From Verrucomicrobiia bacterium (GTDB lineage: Bacteria; Verrucomicrobiota; Verrucomicrobiia; Opitutales; Opitutaceae): a stretch of DNA of 7,697 nucleotides. The stretch spans positions 1 through 7,697 of the forward strand of contig JAUHWE010000202.1 in the NCBI GenBank assembly GCA_030424825.1, written 5' to 3'. A program made the translations under genes and the position numbers. This document shows positions 1-6,395 of the stretch, piece after piece. The notes beneath the pieces were generated by a model. It saw only the letters and a list, made by a program, of their open reading frames with translations, searched no databases and was not told the DNA's origin. Each line of letters begins with the position of its first letter. The first letter of the stretch is position 1.

Positions 1-1
1 G

Positions 2-754
2 AGCGTCCCTGCGATTGTGACGGGGAAACCGGTTAGCATTGGAGGCTCGGAAGGACGGAAGGAAGCGACCGGCCACGGTGTTGCCTATCTCGCGAAAGCC
101 TACCTGCTTGATCTGAAAATAAACCCGGAGAACGCCTCTGCCGCGATACAGGGATTTGGCAATGTCGGATCTGAGGCAGCGAAAGCCTTTCAGAACTATG
201 GGGTTACGGTCGTTGCCATCAGCGATGTAAGCGGTGGCTACTTCAACGCAAACGGCATTGATGTCGATGACGCGATCGCCTACACCGCGAAGCATCGATC
301 TCTTAAAGGATGGGAAGGCGGTGACCCCATTTCCAACGAAGCCATACTGGAACTCGATTGCGACATCCTCGCTCCCTGCGCCCTCGAGCGAGTCATAACG
401 GAAGAGAACGCCGCTAGGATTAAGTGTCGTATTCTCGCAGAAGGCGCCAACGGCCCCACCACCAACAAAGCGGATGCAATCCTCTCGGAGAACCCAGACC
501 TGATCGTCATTCCCGACATCATTTGCAACAGCGGCGGTGTCATTGTTTCCTACTTTGAGTGGGTGCAGGATTTGCAAAGCTCTTTTTGGACTCGGGACGA
601 GGTTCTCAAACGCCTCTACGTCTTGCTTGATCGCTCCAGATCAGAACTAGAGTCGCAAAAAAATAAATACAAATGTTCCGCCAGAGAAGCGGCTCTAACC
701 TTGGGCATTCAAAGAGTCGCCGAAGCAAAACGCGTTCGCGGGCTTTTCCCCTAA
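2..754 (+). CDS. gdhA: Glutamate dehydrogenase, C-terminal part (5' end outside window)
   Basis: Catalyses reversible oxidative deamination of glutamate to 2-oxoglutarate and ammonia with NAD(P), in the cytoplasm. The frame is open from position 2 and reads SVPAIVTGKP straight into the window, so the GTG at 17 is an internal Val and the true start lies upstream. Seen in order, counting that Val as residue 1: the TGKP..GGS.GR.EATG block that opens the nucleotide-binding domain (2-19), the Rossmann turn GFGNVG (46-51) followed by ISD after the second strand, AEGANGPTT (141-149), and PDIICNSGGVIVSYFEWVQ (166-184). All are hallmarks of the hexameric Glu/Leu/Phe/Val dehydrogenase family. About 250 residues are present of a usual 410-450. 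The Asp after the second Rossmann strand suits NAD, but this is not decisive. It ends in TAA 70 nt before the next gene and is probably a separate transcription unit. Family assignment is firm; preference for glutamate over other amino acids is inferred. Confidence 0.93.
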   Translation, partial: SVPAIVTGKPVSIGGSEGRKEATGHGVAYLAKAYLLDLKINPENASAAIQGFGNVGSEAAKAFQNYGVTVVAISDVSGGYFNANGIDVDDAIAYTAKHRSLKGWEGGDPISNEAILELDCDILAPCALERVITEENAARIKCRILAEGANGPTTNKADAILSENPDLIVIPDIICNSGGVIVSYFEWVQDLQSSFWTRDEVLKRLYVLLDRSRSELESQKNKYKCSAREAALTLGIQRVAEAKRVRGLFP

Positions 755-787
755 TGAGTCGCCTTTCGCAACAATTCGCGCATTGAC

Positions 788-816
788 TTGCGTCATATTT
801 CAGCTAGCGACATAAC
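788..816 (+). promoter_or_regulatory. Weak candidate sigma70-like promoter before the rimB-rimK cassette
   Basis: The 70-nt gap between the dehydrogenase and rimB holds TTGCGT (788-793) and CATAAC (811-816) separated by 17 bp, matching the -35 and -10 consensus at 3 and 4 of 6 positions. A start about 7 nt downstream would fall near 823, giving an almost leaderless mRNA, which would fit the absence of a clear Shine-Dalgarno before 825. Another -35-like element, TTGACT (783-788), has no good -10 at proper spacing. This is the most logical place for a promoter, but the match is weak. Confidence 0.2.
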
Positions 817-824
817 ACAAAAGA

Positions 825-1313
825 ATGTCTCAGAATAAACGCGTCACCATCGGCTGGAAAGAGTCCATCGATCTGCCAGAATGGGGCATACGCCACATAA
901 CCGCAAAAGCCGACACCGGTGCTCGACGTTCCGCTATTGACGTGAAGCACATAATCGAGTTACCTAGAAATCGGGTTCAGTTCGATATCGTTCTACACCG
1001 GAAAAATCGGGACTTTACCCAAACCGTCGTGTCGCCCATCGCCCACCAAACCCACGTTCGCTCCAGCAACGGGCAGCAACACGAACGTTACTTTGTCACC
1101 ACCACCATTAGAATAGGTCGTATCACCAAAACCATCGAATTGAGCTTGGTGGACCGAAAAAACATGACCTGCCGCATGCTTCTGGGACGCAAGGCCCTAG
1201 AGGGCGATTTTCTCATAGACTCTTCGCAAACCCACCTCTCGCGCCCCAACCGGAAGCTAAAAGTTGCAGAACTTGGAGCAATCGACCTTAAACCCAACCC
1301 CAAAAGCCTATGA
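825..1313 (+). CDS. rimB: RimB-type retropepsin-like aspartic protease (annotated in databases as ATP-dependent zinc protease family, PF05618)
   Basis: Small cytoplasmic protease of 162 aa, of the family often found beside RimK and implicated in removing or trimming glutamates added by RimK. Seen: IGWKESIDLPEWGI at the N-terminus and the catalytic KADTGA motif (28-33, Asp30), the pepsin-like D-T-G triad with one Asp per chain, so activity would need a dimer as in retropepsins. A second conserved block, MLLGRKAL (118-125), corresponds to the hydrophobic-hydrophobic-Gly psi-loop of retropepsins, followed by GDFLID. No zinc-binding HExxH is present, so the database name 'zinc protease' is misleading. 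There is no signal peptide, unlike some periplasmic relatives. The ATG at 825 is preceded only by an A-rich stretch, not a true Shine-Dalgarno. Its stop overlaps the start of the ligase gene (ATGA, 1310-1313), so the two are probably translationally coupled. Family is confident; the substrate is unknown. Confidence 0.88.
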   Translation: MSQNKRVTIGWKESIDLPEWGIRHITAKADTGARRSAIDVKHIIELPRNRVQFDIVLHRKNRDFTQTVVSPIAHQTHVRSSNGQQHERYFVTTTIRIGRITKTIELSLVDRKNMTCRMLLGRKALEGDFLIDSSQTHLSRPNRKLKVAELGAIDLKPNPKSL

Positions 1314-2521
1314 ACCCTTTGAAAATCGCAATTCTTTCTCGCGGCCCGAAACTCTACAGCACCAGCCGCATCAAGGAGGCAGCCCTCAAGCGGGGTCACT
1401 CGGTTAAGGTTCTCGACACGACTCAGTTCGGCCTATATCTCGAATCCGGCCAGCCAGATCTCACCTACCGTGGCAAACCACTCACGCATTACGACGCCGT
1501 CATTCCGCGTATCGGCAATTCAATCACATTTTTTGGAAGTGCCGTTGTACGCCAGTTCGAGCAGGTGGGAACCTACTGCTTGAATAACGCAGAAGCCATT
1601 TTGGCATCCCGAGACAAACTTGCTTCTATGCAGGAGCTCAGCACTCACGACATCGGCATTGCCGAAACCGCATTTGTCCGCAATCCCAGCGACATCCTCA
1701 AAGCGATCCAGGCAATGGGAGGCGCACCGGTAATCATAAAACTTCTTTCTGGAACACAGGGAATCGGTGTCATCCTCGCGGAATCCAACAAGGTTGCCGA
1801 GGCGATCATTGAAACACTGAGCAGCCTAAAGCAAAACGTTCTGGTGCAGAAATTCGTTGCCGAATCCAAGGGACGCGACATTCGGGCATTCGTCATTGGC
1901 GACCGTGTGGTCGCAGCGATGCGCCGCACTGCGGCAGGGCAGGAATTTCGGAGCAACGTCCATAGAGGAGGCAGCGCTCAACTGGTAGAGCTGGACAAAG
2001 AATATGAAAGGACCGCAGTAAGAGCCGCCCAAATTCTAAACCTTCACGTCGCCGGAGTGGATATGCTCGAAGGCAAGGACGGTCCCGTTATCATGGAAGT
2101 CAACTCGTCTCCGGGTCTGGAAGGCATCGAAGGGGCCACCGAGATGGATATCGCCGGGGAAATCGTCAAGTACCTCGAAAATCAAATACGATTTGGAAAT
2201 TTCGACATACGCGAACGGCTTTCGCTTACAAAAGGCTACTCGGTTACGGAATTCACGGTGGAAAAAGATTCCCCCATTGTTGGCAAAACGATCATCGACA
2301 GCGGGTTGCGCGAACACGACATCGTCATTATGCGAATCGTAAGGGGCAAGGATCACATCGCCAATCCCAAGGGAACTAGAGAATTGAAAGTTGGCGACAC
2401 GCTTTTGTGCTATGGAAACAAGGTTACGTTGGAAAACTACCTTCCAAAACTCGCCAAACGGAAACGCCGGAAAAAGAAGAGCATTACAAAAAAGGCCACG
2501 ACCCCTATCGATACTAAATGA
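1310..2521 (+). CDS. rimK: RimK-type ATP-grasp alpha-L-glutamate ligase with C-terminal RCK_C (TrkA_C) domain
   Basis: Adds L-glutamate to an acceptor protein or peptide using ATP; E. coli RimK glutamylates the C-terminus of ribosomal protein S6. Residues 1-293 match the roughly 300-aa RimK: N-terminal domain starting KIAILSRGPKLYST, the ATP-grasp loop KLLSGTQGIGV (144-154), QKFVAESKGRDIRAFVIGD (180-198), RSNVHRGG (214-221), Asp251, and the metal-binding MEVNSSPGLEGIE (262-274, Glu263 and Asn265). Residues 308-378 form an extra domain with the RCK_C pattern: EKDSPIVGKTI..SGLRE..I.I.RI.RG, then ANPKGTRELKVGDTLLCYG. That domain occurs in TrkA, Ktr and Kef regulators, where it binds small ligands. 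The last 20 or so residues are very basic (KRKRRKKK). It overlaps both neighbours by 4 nt. The acceptor may be S6 or another protein. The ligase and RCK_C calls are strong; regulation by ions or nucleotides is inference. Confidence 0.92.
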   Translation: MNPLKIAILSRGPKLYSTSRIKEAALKRGHSVKVLDTTQFGLYLESGQPDLTYRGKPLTHYDAVIPRIGNSITFFGSAVVRQFEQVGTYCLNNAEAILASRDKLASMQELSTHDIGIAETAFVRNPSDILKAIQAMGGAPVIIKLLSGTQGIGVILAESNKVAEAIIETLSSLKQNVLVQKFVAESKGRDIRAFVIGDRVVAAMRRTAAGQEFRSNVHRGGSAQLVELDKEYERTAVRAAQILNLHVAGVDMLEGKDGPVIMEVNSSPGLEGIEGATEMDIAGEIVKYLENQIRFGNFDIRERLSLTKGYSVTEFTVEKDSPIVGKTIIDSGLREHDIVIMRIVRGKDHIANPKGTRELKVGDTLLCYGNKVTLENYLPKLAKRKRRKKKSITKKATTPIDTK

Positions 2522-3576
2522 CTAGAAAAGCGTTTAAAATTGCGGGTGAGCCAGTCACTTTAGGACAATCTAAAGACATTCGTCTGGAAATCTCGGAAAC
2601 CTACACCGGAGACAAAACGTGTGTACCCGTTCGTGTCATTCGATCGACTAAGCAAGGCCCCGTACTTTTGGTAACCGCCGCGATTCATGGCGACGAAATC
2701 AACGGTACTGGAATCATTCATGACTTCCTCTTCGGCACGCAAATCACGCTCCTAAAAGGAACCCTTGTCCTCGTACCGGTAGTCAATGTATTCGGATTTG
2801 AGTCACACGAACGGTATCTTCCGGATCGCCGCGATCTCAATCGGTATTTCCCGGGGACGGCAGGCGGCAGCTTGGCGAGCCGTATTGCCCATACGCTTAC
2901 CACTGAACTGGTTGACAAGTGCGACTATTGCATCGATCTGCACACCGCCGCTTTTCAGCGGACCAATTACCCCAATGTAAGGGCGGACCTCTCATCTCCG
3001 GATTGCCGAAAGCTGGCGACCGCCTTTGGCAGCGCTCTGGTCATCGATGGCAAGGGGCCTATTGGCTCTTTCCGAAGGTCTTCGACTAAGCGTGGCTGCC
3101 CGACCATAATCCTAGAAGCCGGTGAACCTTGGAAAATCGAGCCGACCGTCATGAAAATCGGCCTTCAGGGAATCAAGAATGTCCTCAGGGAACTCGGCAT
3201 GATTCGCGGAAATATCCGCCGCCCCCCCTATCAAGTATTTATTCGAAAAACGACCTGGCTTCGGGCTACCGTCGGAGGAATACTGAAGTTTCATGTAAGC
3301 CCTGGAGACTTTGTGGACGAAAGCCAACCGATAGCGACTAACTATAGCATACTGGGAGCCGAGCAGAGTATTCTTAAATCAACCGTTTCTGGTATTGTGC
3401 TAAGCATGGCCACCATGCCCGCGGTTAAGCCCGGGGAACCCATTTGCCACATAGCCTTGGTATCGCCACGTCAATTGGCCCGATACGAGAAAAAGCTTAA
3501 CAACGCGAAAAATGATCCCCACAATCAGGTACAAGTAGACTTGGCGACAAGCCTTGCCCTCGTTCAGGCACATTAA
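2518..3576 (+). CDS. Succinylglutamate desuccinylase/aspartoacylase (AstE-like, M14-related) zinc hydrolase
   Basis: Zinc-dependent hydrolase of the AstE/AspA superfamily, which cleaves N-acyl amino acids or terminal peptide bonds. Seen: AAIHGDEINGTG with the HxxE zinc pair (His57, Glu60), the substrate-binding stretch DRRDLNRYFPG (103-113), the third zinc ligand in DLHTAA (His142), and the catalytic-glutamate block TIILEAGE (196-203, probably Glu200). Residues 245-315 look like the C-terminal barrel-sandwich domain of this family (GGILKFHVSPGDFV...SGIVLSM). At 352 aa it is full length. It begins inside the ligase stop codon (ATGA, 2518-2521) with no Shine-Dalgarno. There are no other arginine-degradation (ast) genes nearby. 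Placement after rimB-rimK argues for a role in processing glutamylated or amidated products rather than succinylglutamate, so the symbol astE is withheld. Fold and metal site are confident; substrate is inferred. Confidence 0.88.
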   Translation: MTRKAFKIAGEPVTLGQSKDIRLEISETYTGDKTCVPVRVIRSTKQGPVLLVTAAIHGDEINGTGIIHDFLFGTQITLLKGTLVLVPVVNVFGFESHERYLPDRRDLNRYFPGTAGGSLASRIAHTLTTELVDKCDYCIDLHTAAFQRTNYPNVRADLSSPDCRKLATAFGSALVIDGKGPIGSFRRSSTKRGCPTIILEAGEPWKIEPTVMKIGLQGIKNVLRELGMIRGNIRRPPYQVFIRKTTWLRATVGGILKFHVSPGDFVDESQPIATNYSILGAEQSILKSTVSGIVLSMATMPAVKPGEPICHIALVSPRQLARYEKKLNNAKNDPHNQVQVDLATSLALVQAH

Positions 3577-3591
3577 TCGATTCTCCACCTG

Positions 3592-4524
3592 ATGAATACA
3601 GAAAAAATAGGCGAACTCTGGGCTCAATTCTCGGAATGGCTAACATTCATCTGGCACTTCGAGCTTTACAAGAGCGGGAGTAGCTCGGTTGCCTTTAACC
3701 AGGTATTCATTGCGATCACGCTCGTCATCATAGGGCTCTTGATAAGCAAACGAATATCGAATTCGATCGGCAACCGAATCCGCAAGATTGGAAAACTCAA
3801 TGAAAACACGACGCATGTACTGCAGAGGATCATCTCACTCGTTTTCATCGCAGTTATCGTCTTAGTGGCTCTCCCCATTGCTGGAATACCCATCACTATT
3901 TTCACCGTCATGGGGGGAGCCGTAGCCATTGGTGTTGGATTCGGAGCCCAAAACCTTTTCAACAATCTGATCTCCGGCATCATCTTGATGGCGGAAAAGC
4001 CGATTCGCATCGGAGACATTATAGTGGCCGGTGACTCGGAAGGAAAAGTCGCTGACATCGGAAATCGGTGCACTCGCATTCGCCGGGGTGATGGCGTAGA
4101 CTTGCTCGTCCCAAACAGTCATTTTCTGGAACAGCCCGTTATCAACTGGACCCTCTTCGATAGCGACTTAAGGGGCACACTCACCATTGGAGTCGCCTAT
4201 GGATCGCCCGTGCTGAAGGTTAAAGAGATCCTACTGCAGGTGGCCAATGAACACCCCAAAGTGCTTCAGAAACAACCTCCTTTTGTCCTCTTCGACGACT
4301 TTGGCGACAACGCGCTTATATTCAATTTGTTTTTCTGGTCCTGTGTCACCATGCCCATGGACTTGAGAAAGGTCACCTCGGAGTTGCGCTTCAAGATAGA
4401 CGAGCTCTTCGCCGAAGCTGGCATTTGCATCGCCTTTCCCCAGCGCGATATCCATCTGGATACACTGAAACCACTCGAAGTCAGAATGGTATCCAACGAC
4501 CAGAAAAACACAACCAAGATGTAG
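3592..4524 (+). CDS. MscS-family mechanosensitive ion channel (first of two)
   Basis: Inner-membrane channel expected to open on membrane tension and release ions and solutes during hypo-osmotic shock. The 310-aa protein has helices at about 34-53, 79-100 and 102-131, the last being the pore-lining TM3 (GGAVAIGVGFGAQNLFNN, 108-125). The beta domain follows, with EKPIRIGDIIVAG (135-147) and LLVPNSHFLEQPVINWT (171-187), then the alpha/beta vestibule domain (LRGTLTIGVAYGSP) ending in FPQRDIHL (282-289). Length and domain order match the compact E. coli MscS (286 aa). The position equivalent to the E. coli Gly113 hinge is Asn121, and the position of pore Leu109 is Phe117. It starts 15 nt after the hydrolase stop with no Shine-Dalgarno, and is likely in the same operon. 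Family is firm; ion preference and gating threshold cannot be read from the sequence. Confidence 0.93.
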   Translation: MNTEKIGELWAQFSEWLTFIWHFELYKSGSSSVAFNQVFIAITLVIIGLLISKRISNSIGNRIRKIGKLNENTTHVLQRIISLVFIAVIVLVALPIAGIPITIFTVMGGAVAIGVGFGAQNLFNNLISGIILMAEKPIRIGDIIVAGDSEGKVADIGNRCTRIRRGDGVDLLVPNSHFLEQPVINWTLFDSDLRGTLTIGVAYGSPVLKVKEILLQVANEHPKVLQKQPPFVLFDDFGDNALIFNLFFWSCVTMPMDLRKVTSELRFKIDELFAEAGICIAFPQRDIHLDTLKPLEVRMVSNDQKNTTKM

Positions 4525-4538
4525 AGCCACCGAATTTC

Positions 4539-4748
4539 ATGACTAAGATCAAATTTTATGCATCACTTTTGATACTCCTTCTAGCTGCGGTTATTTTCCT
4601 GCAAAACACCGAGACGGTCGACACGCGAATTCTCTTCTTCACGGTTTCAATGCCGCGAGCGGCCCTTCTGATCATTTCGCTCCTCACGGGCTTCGCAGCC
4701 GGGTTTGCTACGGGGGCGTTCTATCGAGCTCGATCGAATGACACCTAG
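4539..4748 (+). CDS. LapA-domain (DUF1049) small inner-membrane protein
   Basis: A 69-aa protein with two hydrophobic helices (about 6-22 and 40-61) joined by FLQNTETVDTRILFFTVSMP. The 'LQN...V....FF' linker between two helices, and the Gly/Ala-rich second helix (GFAAGFATGAF), match the LapA/YciS domain, which in E. coli works with LapB in lipopolysaccharide assembly control. The ATG at 4539 is chosen because the conserved domain starts here, 14 nt after the channel gene stops. A longer reading from 4425 would overlap the channel by 100 nt and add a non-conserved polar extension. There is no LapB-like TPR gene alongside, so an LPS role is only a family-level suggestion; small LapA-domain proteins occur in many contexts. 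It is probably the last gene of the first group. Confidence 0.75.
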   Translation: MTKIKFYASLLILLLAAVIFLQNTETVDTRILFFTVSMPRAALLIISLLTGFAAGFATGAFYRARSNDT

Positions 4749-4808
4749 CAATCTCAAGTTACCGAACGGCGCCTAATATTACAATTTTCAATACCAACCA
4801 CTGATTCT

Positions 4809-5213
4809 ATGAAAACATTTGCTCAGGCATACCTATCGATTCTCGCTATTGTAGTGACCACCGCTTCCTACGCTCAAGACAGCAGCCCTAATAAGGTGGA
4901 AGAAACCTTTGGCCCCTACGTTGCGCTCGTCCGCAACAAGGAAATCGTCAAAGACGTTAAGGTGGAAGAAAACGGACGTATCTACCTGCTTCTCAATCCG
5001 CAGTACAAGGAGAAGGAGATCATCCTCAAGAATTCTACCGGCAACAAGACCGGCTATCGCAAATGGTTTAATGGCGAGTACGAACTGGTTTCTCCCGCCA
5101 ACCAGGGGAAAGCCGCAAATGAATACACAGATTGGGTCGTCACAAGCGGCAACTACGTCGAATACTATCTAAACGGCGATCTAATTCTCCATCTAAAAAA
5201 GGCCGGTCTCTAA
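4809..5213 (+). CDS. Short exported protein of unknown function
   Basis: A 134-aa protein I do not recognise. Residues 1-22 form a classic Sec signal peptide: a short charged start (MK), a hydrophobic core (YLSILAIVVTTAS) and an A-S-Y-A cleavage site before QDSS. There is no lipobox cysteine, so the mature protein of about 112 aa should be soluble in the periplasm or secreted. It is rich in charged residues and in alternating hydrophobic/polar stretches (RIYLLLNPQ, NYVEYYLNGDLILHL), suggesting a small beta-rich fold. It contains no cysteines and no metal or catalytic motif that I can see. It begins after a 60-nt gap, possibly opening a new transcript, and stops 3 nt before the CorA gene, so it is probably co-transcribed with it. 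No Shine-Dalgarno is visible before the ATG at 4809. Gene reality is supported by the signal peptide and tight spacing. Confidence 0.72.
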   Translation: MKTFAQAYLSILAIVVTTASYAQDSSPNKVEETFGPYVALVRNKEIVKDVKVEENGRIYLLLNPQYKEKEIILKNSTGNKTGYRKWFNGEYELVSPANQGKAANEYTDWVVTSGNYVEYYLNGDLILHLKKAGL

Positions 5214-5216
5214 ACA

Positions 5217-6395
5217 ATGGGAGCGCCTAAGAAGAAAAAGGACTCCTCCTTGTTTCCCGATTCCATTGGATCGGCGTTCGATACGCTGACGAAATTGATC
5301 ACCTCTCCCCTGGGGAGCATGCTTCCGATGAAGGAAGACTCACATGAAAGGATTGCCCGATCACCAGGTATCGAACACGCACGCGGAGTCGACGAGGCGC
5401 CTGAGCCCGGCTCCATACCAATACAATGCATTGACTATGGAGCGACCAATTTTGAACAGAATTCCTTTGCGACCGTTGCGGAGTTGATCAGCCATCAACG
5501 TCCCGGATGGAGTCAGAGCCGCTGGATAAATGTCGAAGGGCTCAATCCTTTCGTAATTAACGAGCTCAGAAAGGCCTATGGATTCCATACTCTTGCGGCC
5601 GAGGACGCTCTCAACACCCCTCAGCGGGCAAAGATGGAGCCCTACGACAACCATACCGCTATCATTGCTCACATGGTCCGATTCGCCGGCGAAAGCCTCA
5701 CGAGCGAACAAGTAACCTTTATTGTCATTGAGGACTTGCTCATTACCTTCCAAGAGAAGCCCGGCGATGTTTGGGATCCCGTGAGAAAGCGTATTGAAAA
5801 AACCACTTCCCGCTTTCGGAGGTACAGCACCTGGTACCTCGTATACGCGCTTCTAGACGCGATTGTGGACAACGTTTTCCCTATCCTCGAGCACTATGGA
5901 GACGCCCTAAACGCTCTGGAAGAGCAAGCGATGAACGACCCGAAGCCCATCATTCAGCAAAGCATCTATGTCATCAAACGCGAGCTTTACGGACTGAGGC
6001 GCTCCACTTGGCCTCTGAGGGAACTTACCAGCAAATTGAGTTTCGACGAGTCCTCGCCTGTGGATAAAAAGGTGCAGACCTATATGCGTGATGTTCATGA
6101 TCATGCACTACAAATTATTGATTTGATCGAGAGCAGTCGAGAAATGACTAACAGCCTGCAGGACTTCTACATTTCGATTGTTTCAAATCGGATGAATGAA
6201 GTTATGAAAGCACTGACCATCATGGCCAGTCTGTTCATGCCCATCACTTTTCTAGCAGGTCTATACGGCATGAACTTTGAGTTTATCCCTGAGTTAGGCT
6301 GGCGATACTCCTATCCCACGTTTTTAAGTATCTGTGTTATTTGCACGATAAGTTTACTCTGGTACTTCAAACGCAATGGCTGGATTGGCAAATGA
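5217..6395 (+). CDS. corA: CorA-type magnesium/cobalt transport protein with long N-terminal extension
   Basis: Pentameric inner-membrane channel for Mg2+ (and Co2+/Ni2+). The diagnostic C-terminus is intact: TM1 (about 333-350) ends in YGMNFEF (350-356) containing the GMN selectivity motif, then the PELGWRYSYP loop, TM2 (about 366-384), and a basic tail YFKRNGWIG. The cytoplasmic domain carries YGFHTLAAEDALNTPQRAKMEPYDNH (121-146), typical of CorA, and a long helical stalk (about 215-330). At 392 aa it is longer than the usual 315-370. The first 65 residues precede the recognisable domain, are rich in charged residues and proline, and begin with a lysine cluster (PKKKK). The ATG at 5217 is used because it lies 3 nt after the upstream stop; later Met codons at residues 35 and 38 are possible starts. 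The stop overlaps the start of the next gene by 4 nt. Function is confident; preferred ion is inferred from family. Confidence 0.92.
   Translation: MGAPKKKKDSSLFPDSIGSAFDTLTKLITSPLGSMLPMKEDSHERIARSPGIEHARGVDEAPEPGSIPIQCIDYGATNFEQNSFATVAELISHQRPGWSQSRWINVEGLNPFVINELRKAYGFHTLAAEDALNTPQRAKMEPYDNHTAIIAHMVRFAGESLTSEQVTFIVIEDLLITFQEKPGDVWDPVRKRIEKTTSRFRRYSTWYLVYALLDAIVDNVFPILEHYGDALNALEEQAMNDPKPIIQQSIYVIKRELYGLRRSTWPLRELTSKLSFDESSPVDKKVQTYMRDVHDHALQIIDLIESSREMTNSLQDFYISIVSNRMNEVMKALTIMASLFMPITFLAGLYGMNFEFIPELGWRYSYPTFLSICVICTISLLWYFKRNGWIGK

Noticed and set aside
17..19. GTG as a start codon for the dehydrogenase
   Set aside because: The frame is open to the left edge and encodes conserved family residues (SVPAIV) before this Val, so it is internal.
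755..824. Rho-independent terminator after the dehydrogenase
   Set aside because: Only a weak 5-bp CGCAA/TTGCG pairing with a long loop and no following T-run is visible.
3666..4079. 137-codon open frame on the minus strand inside the first MscS gene
   Set aside because: The translation is a low-complexity shadow (rich in Met, Ile, Pro, Thr) of a clear coding gene on the + strand, with no family features.
4425..4538. N-terminal extension of the LapA-domain gene from an ATG at 4425
   Set aside because: It overlaps the conserved C-terminus of the MscS gene by 100 nt and encodes polar sequence unrelated to the domain; the ATG at 4539 fits the family.
4723..4734. Perfect 12-bp palindrome ATCGAGCTCGAT
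   Set aside because: It lies within codons at the end of the LapA-domain gene, with no spacer loop or T-run; a chance coding palindrome is more likely than an operator or terminator.
4749..4808. Promoter in the 60-nt gap before the exported protein
   Set aside because: TAATAT at 4774-4779 resembles a -10 element, but nothing like a -35 lies 16-18 bp upstream; not enough to annotate.
5361..5753. 130-codon open frame on the minus strand inside corA
   Set aside because: It lies antisense to conserved CorA domain sequence, with no recognisable motif or initiation context.
6096..6105. 10-bp palindrome CATGATCATG
   Set aside because: It lies deep inside corA, encoding conserved-length stalk sequence; no regulatory context.
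6341..6391. Earlier in-frame ATG for the DUF432-like gene
   Set aside because: It lies inside the conserved TM2 and tail of corA; the 4-nt overlap start at 6392 matches the pattern of the neighbouring genes.
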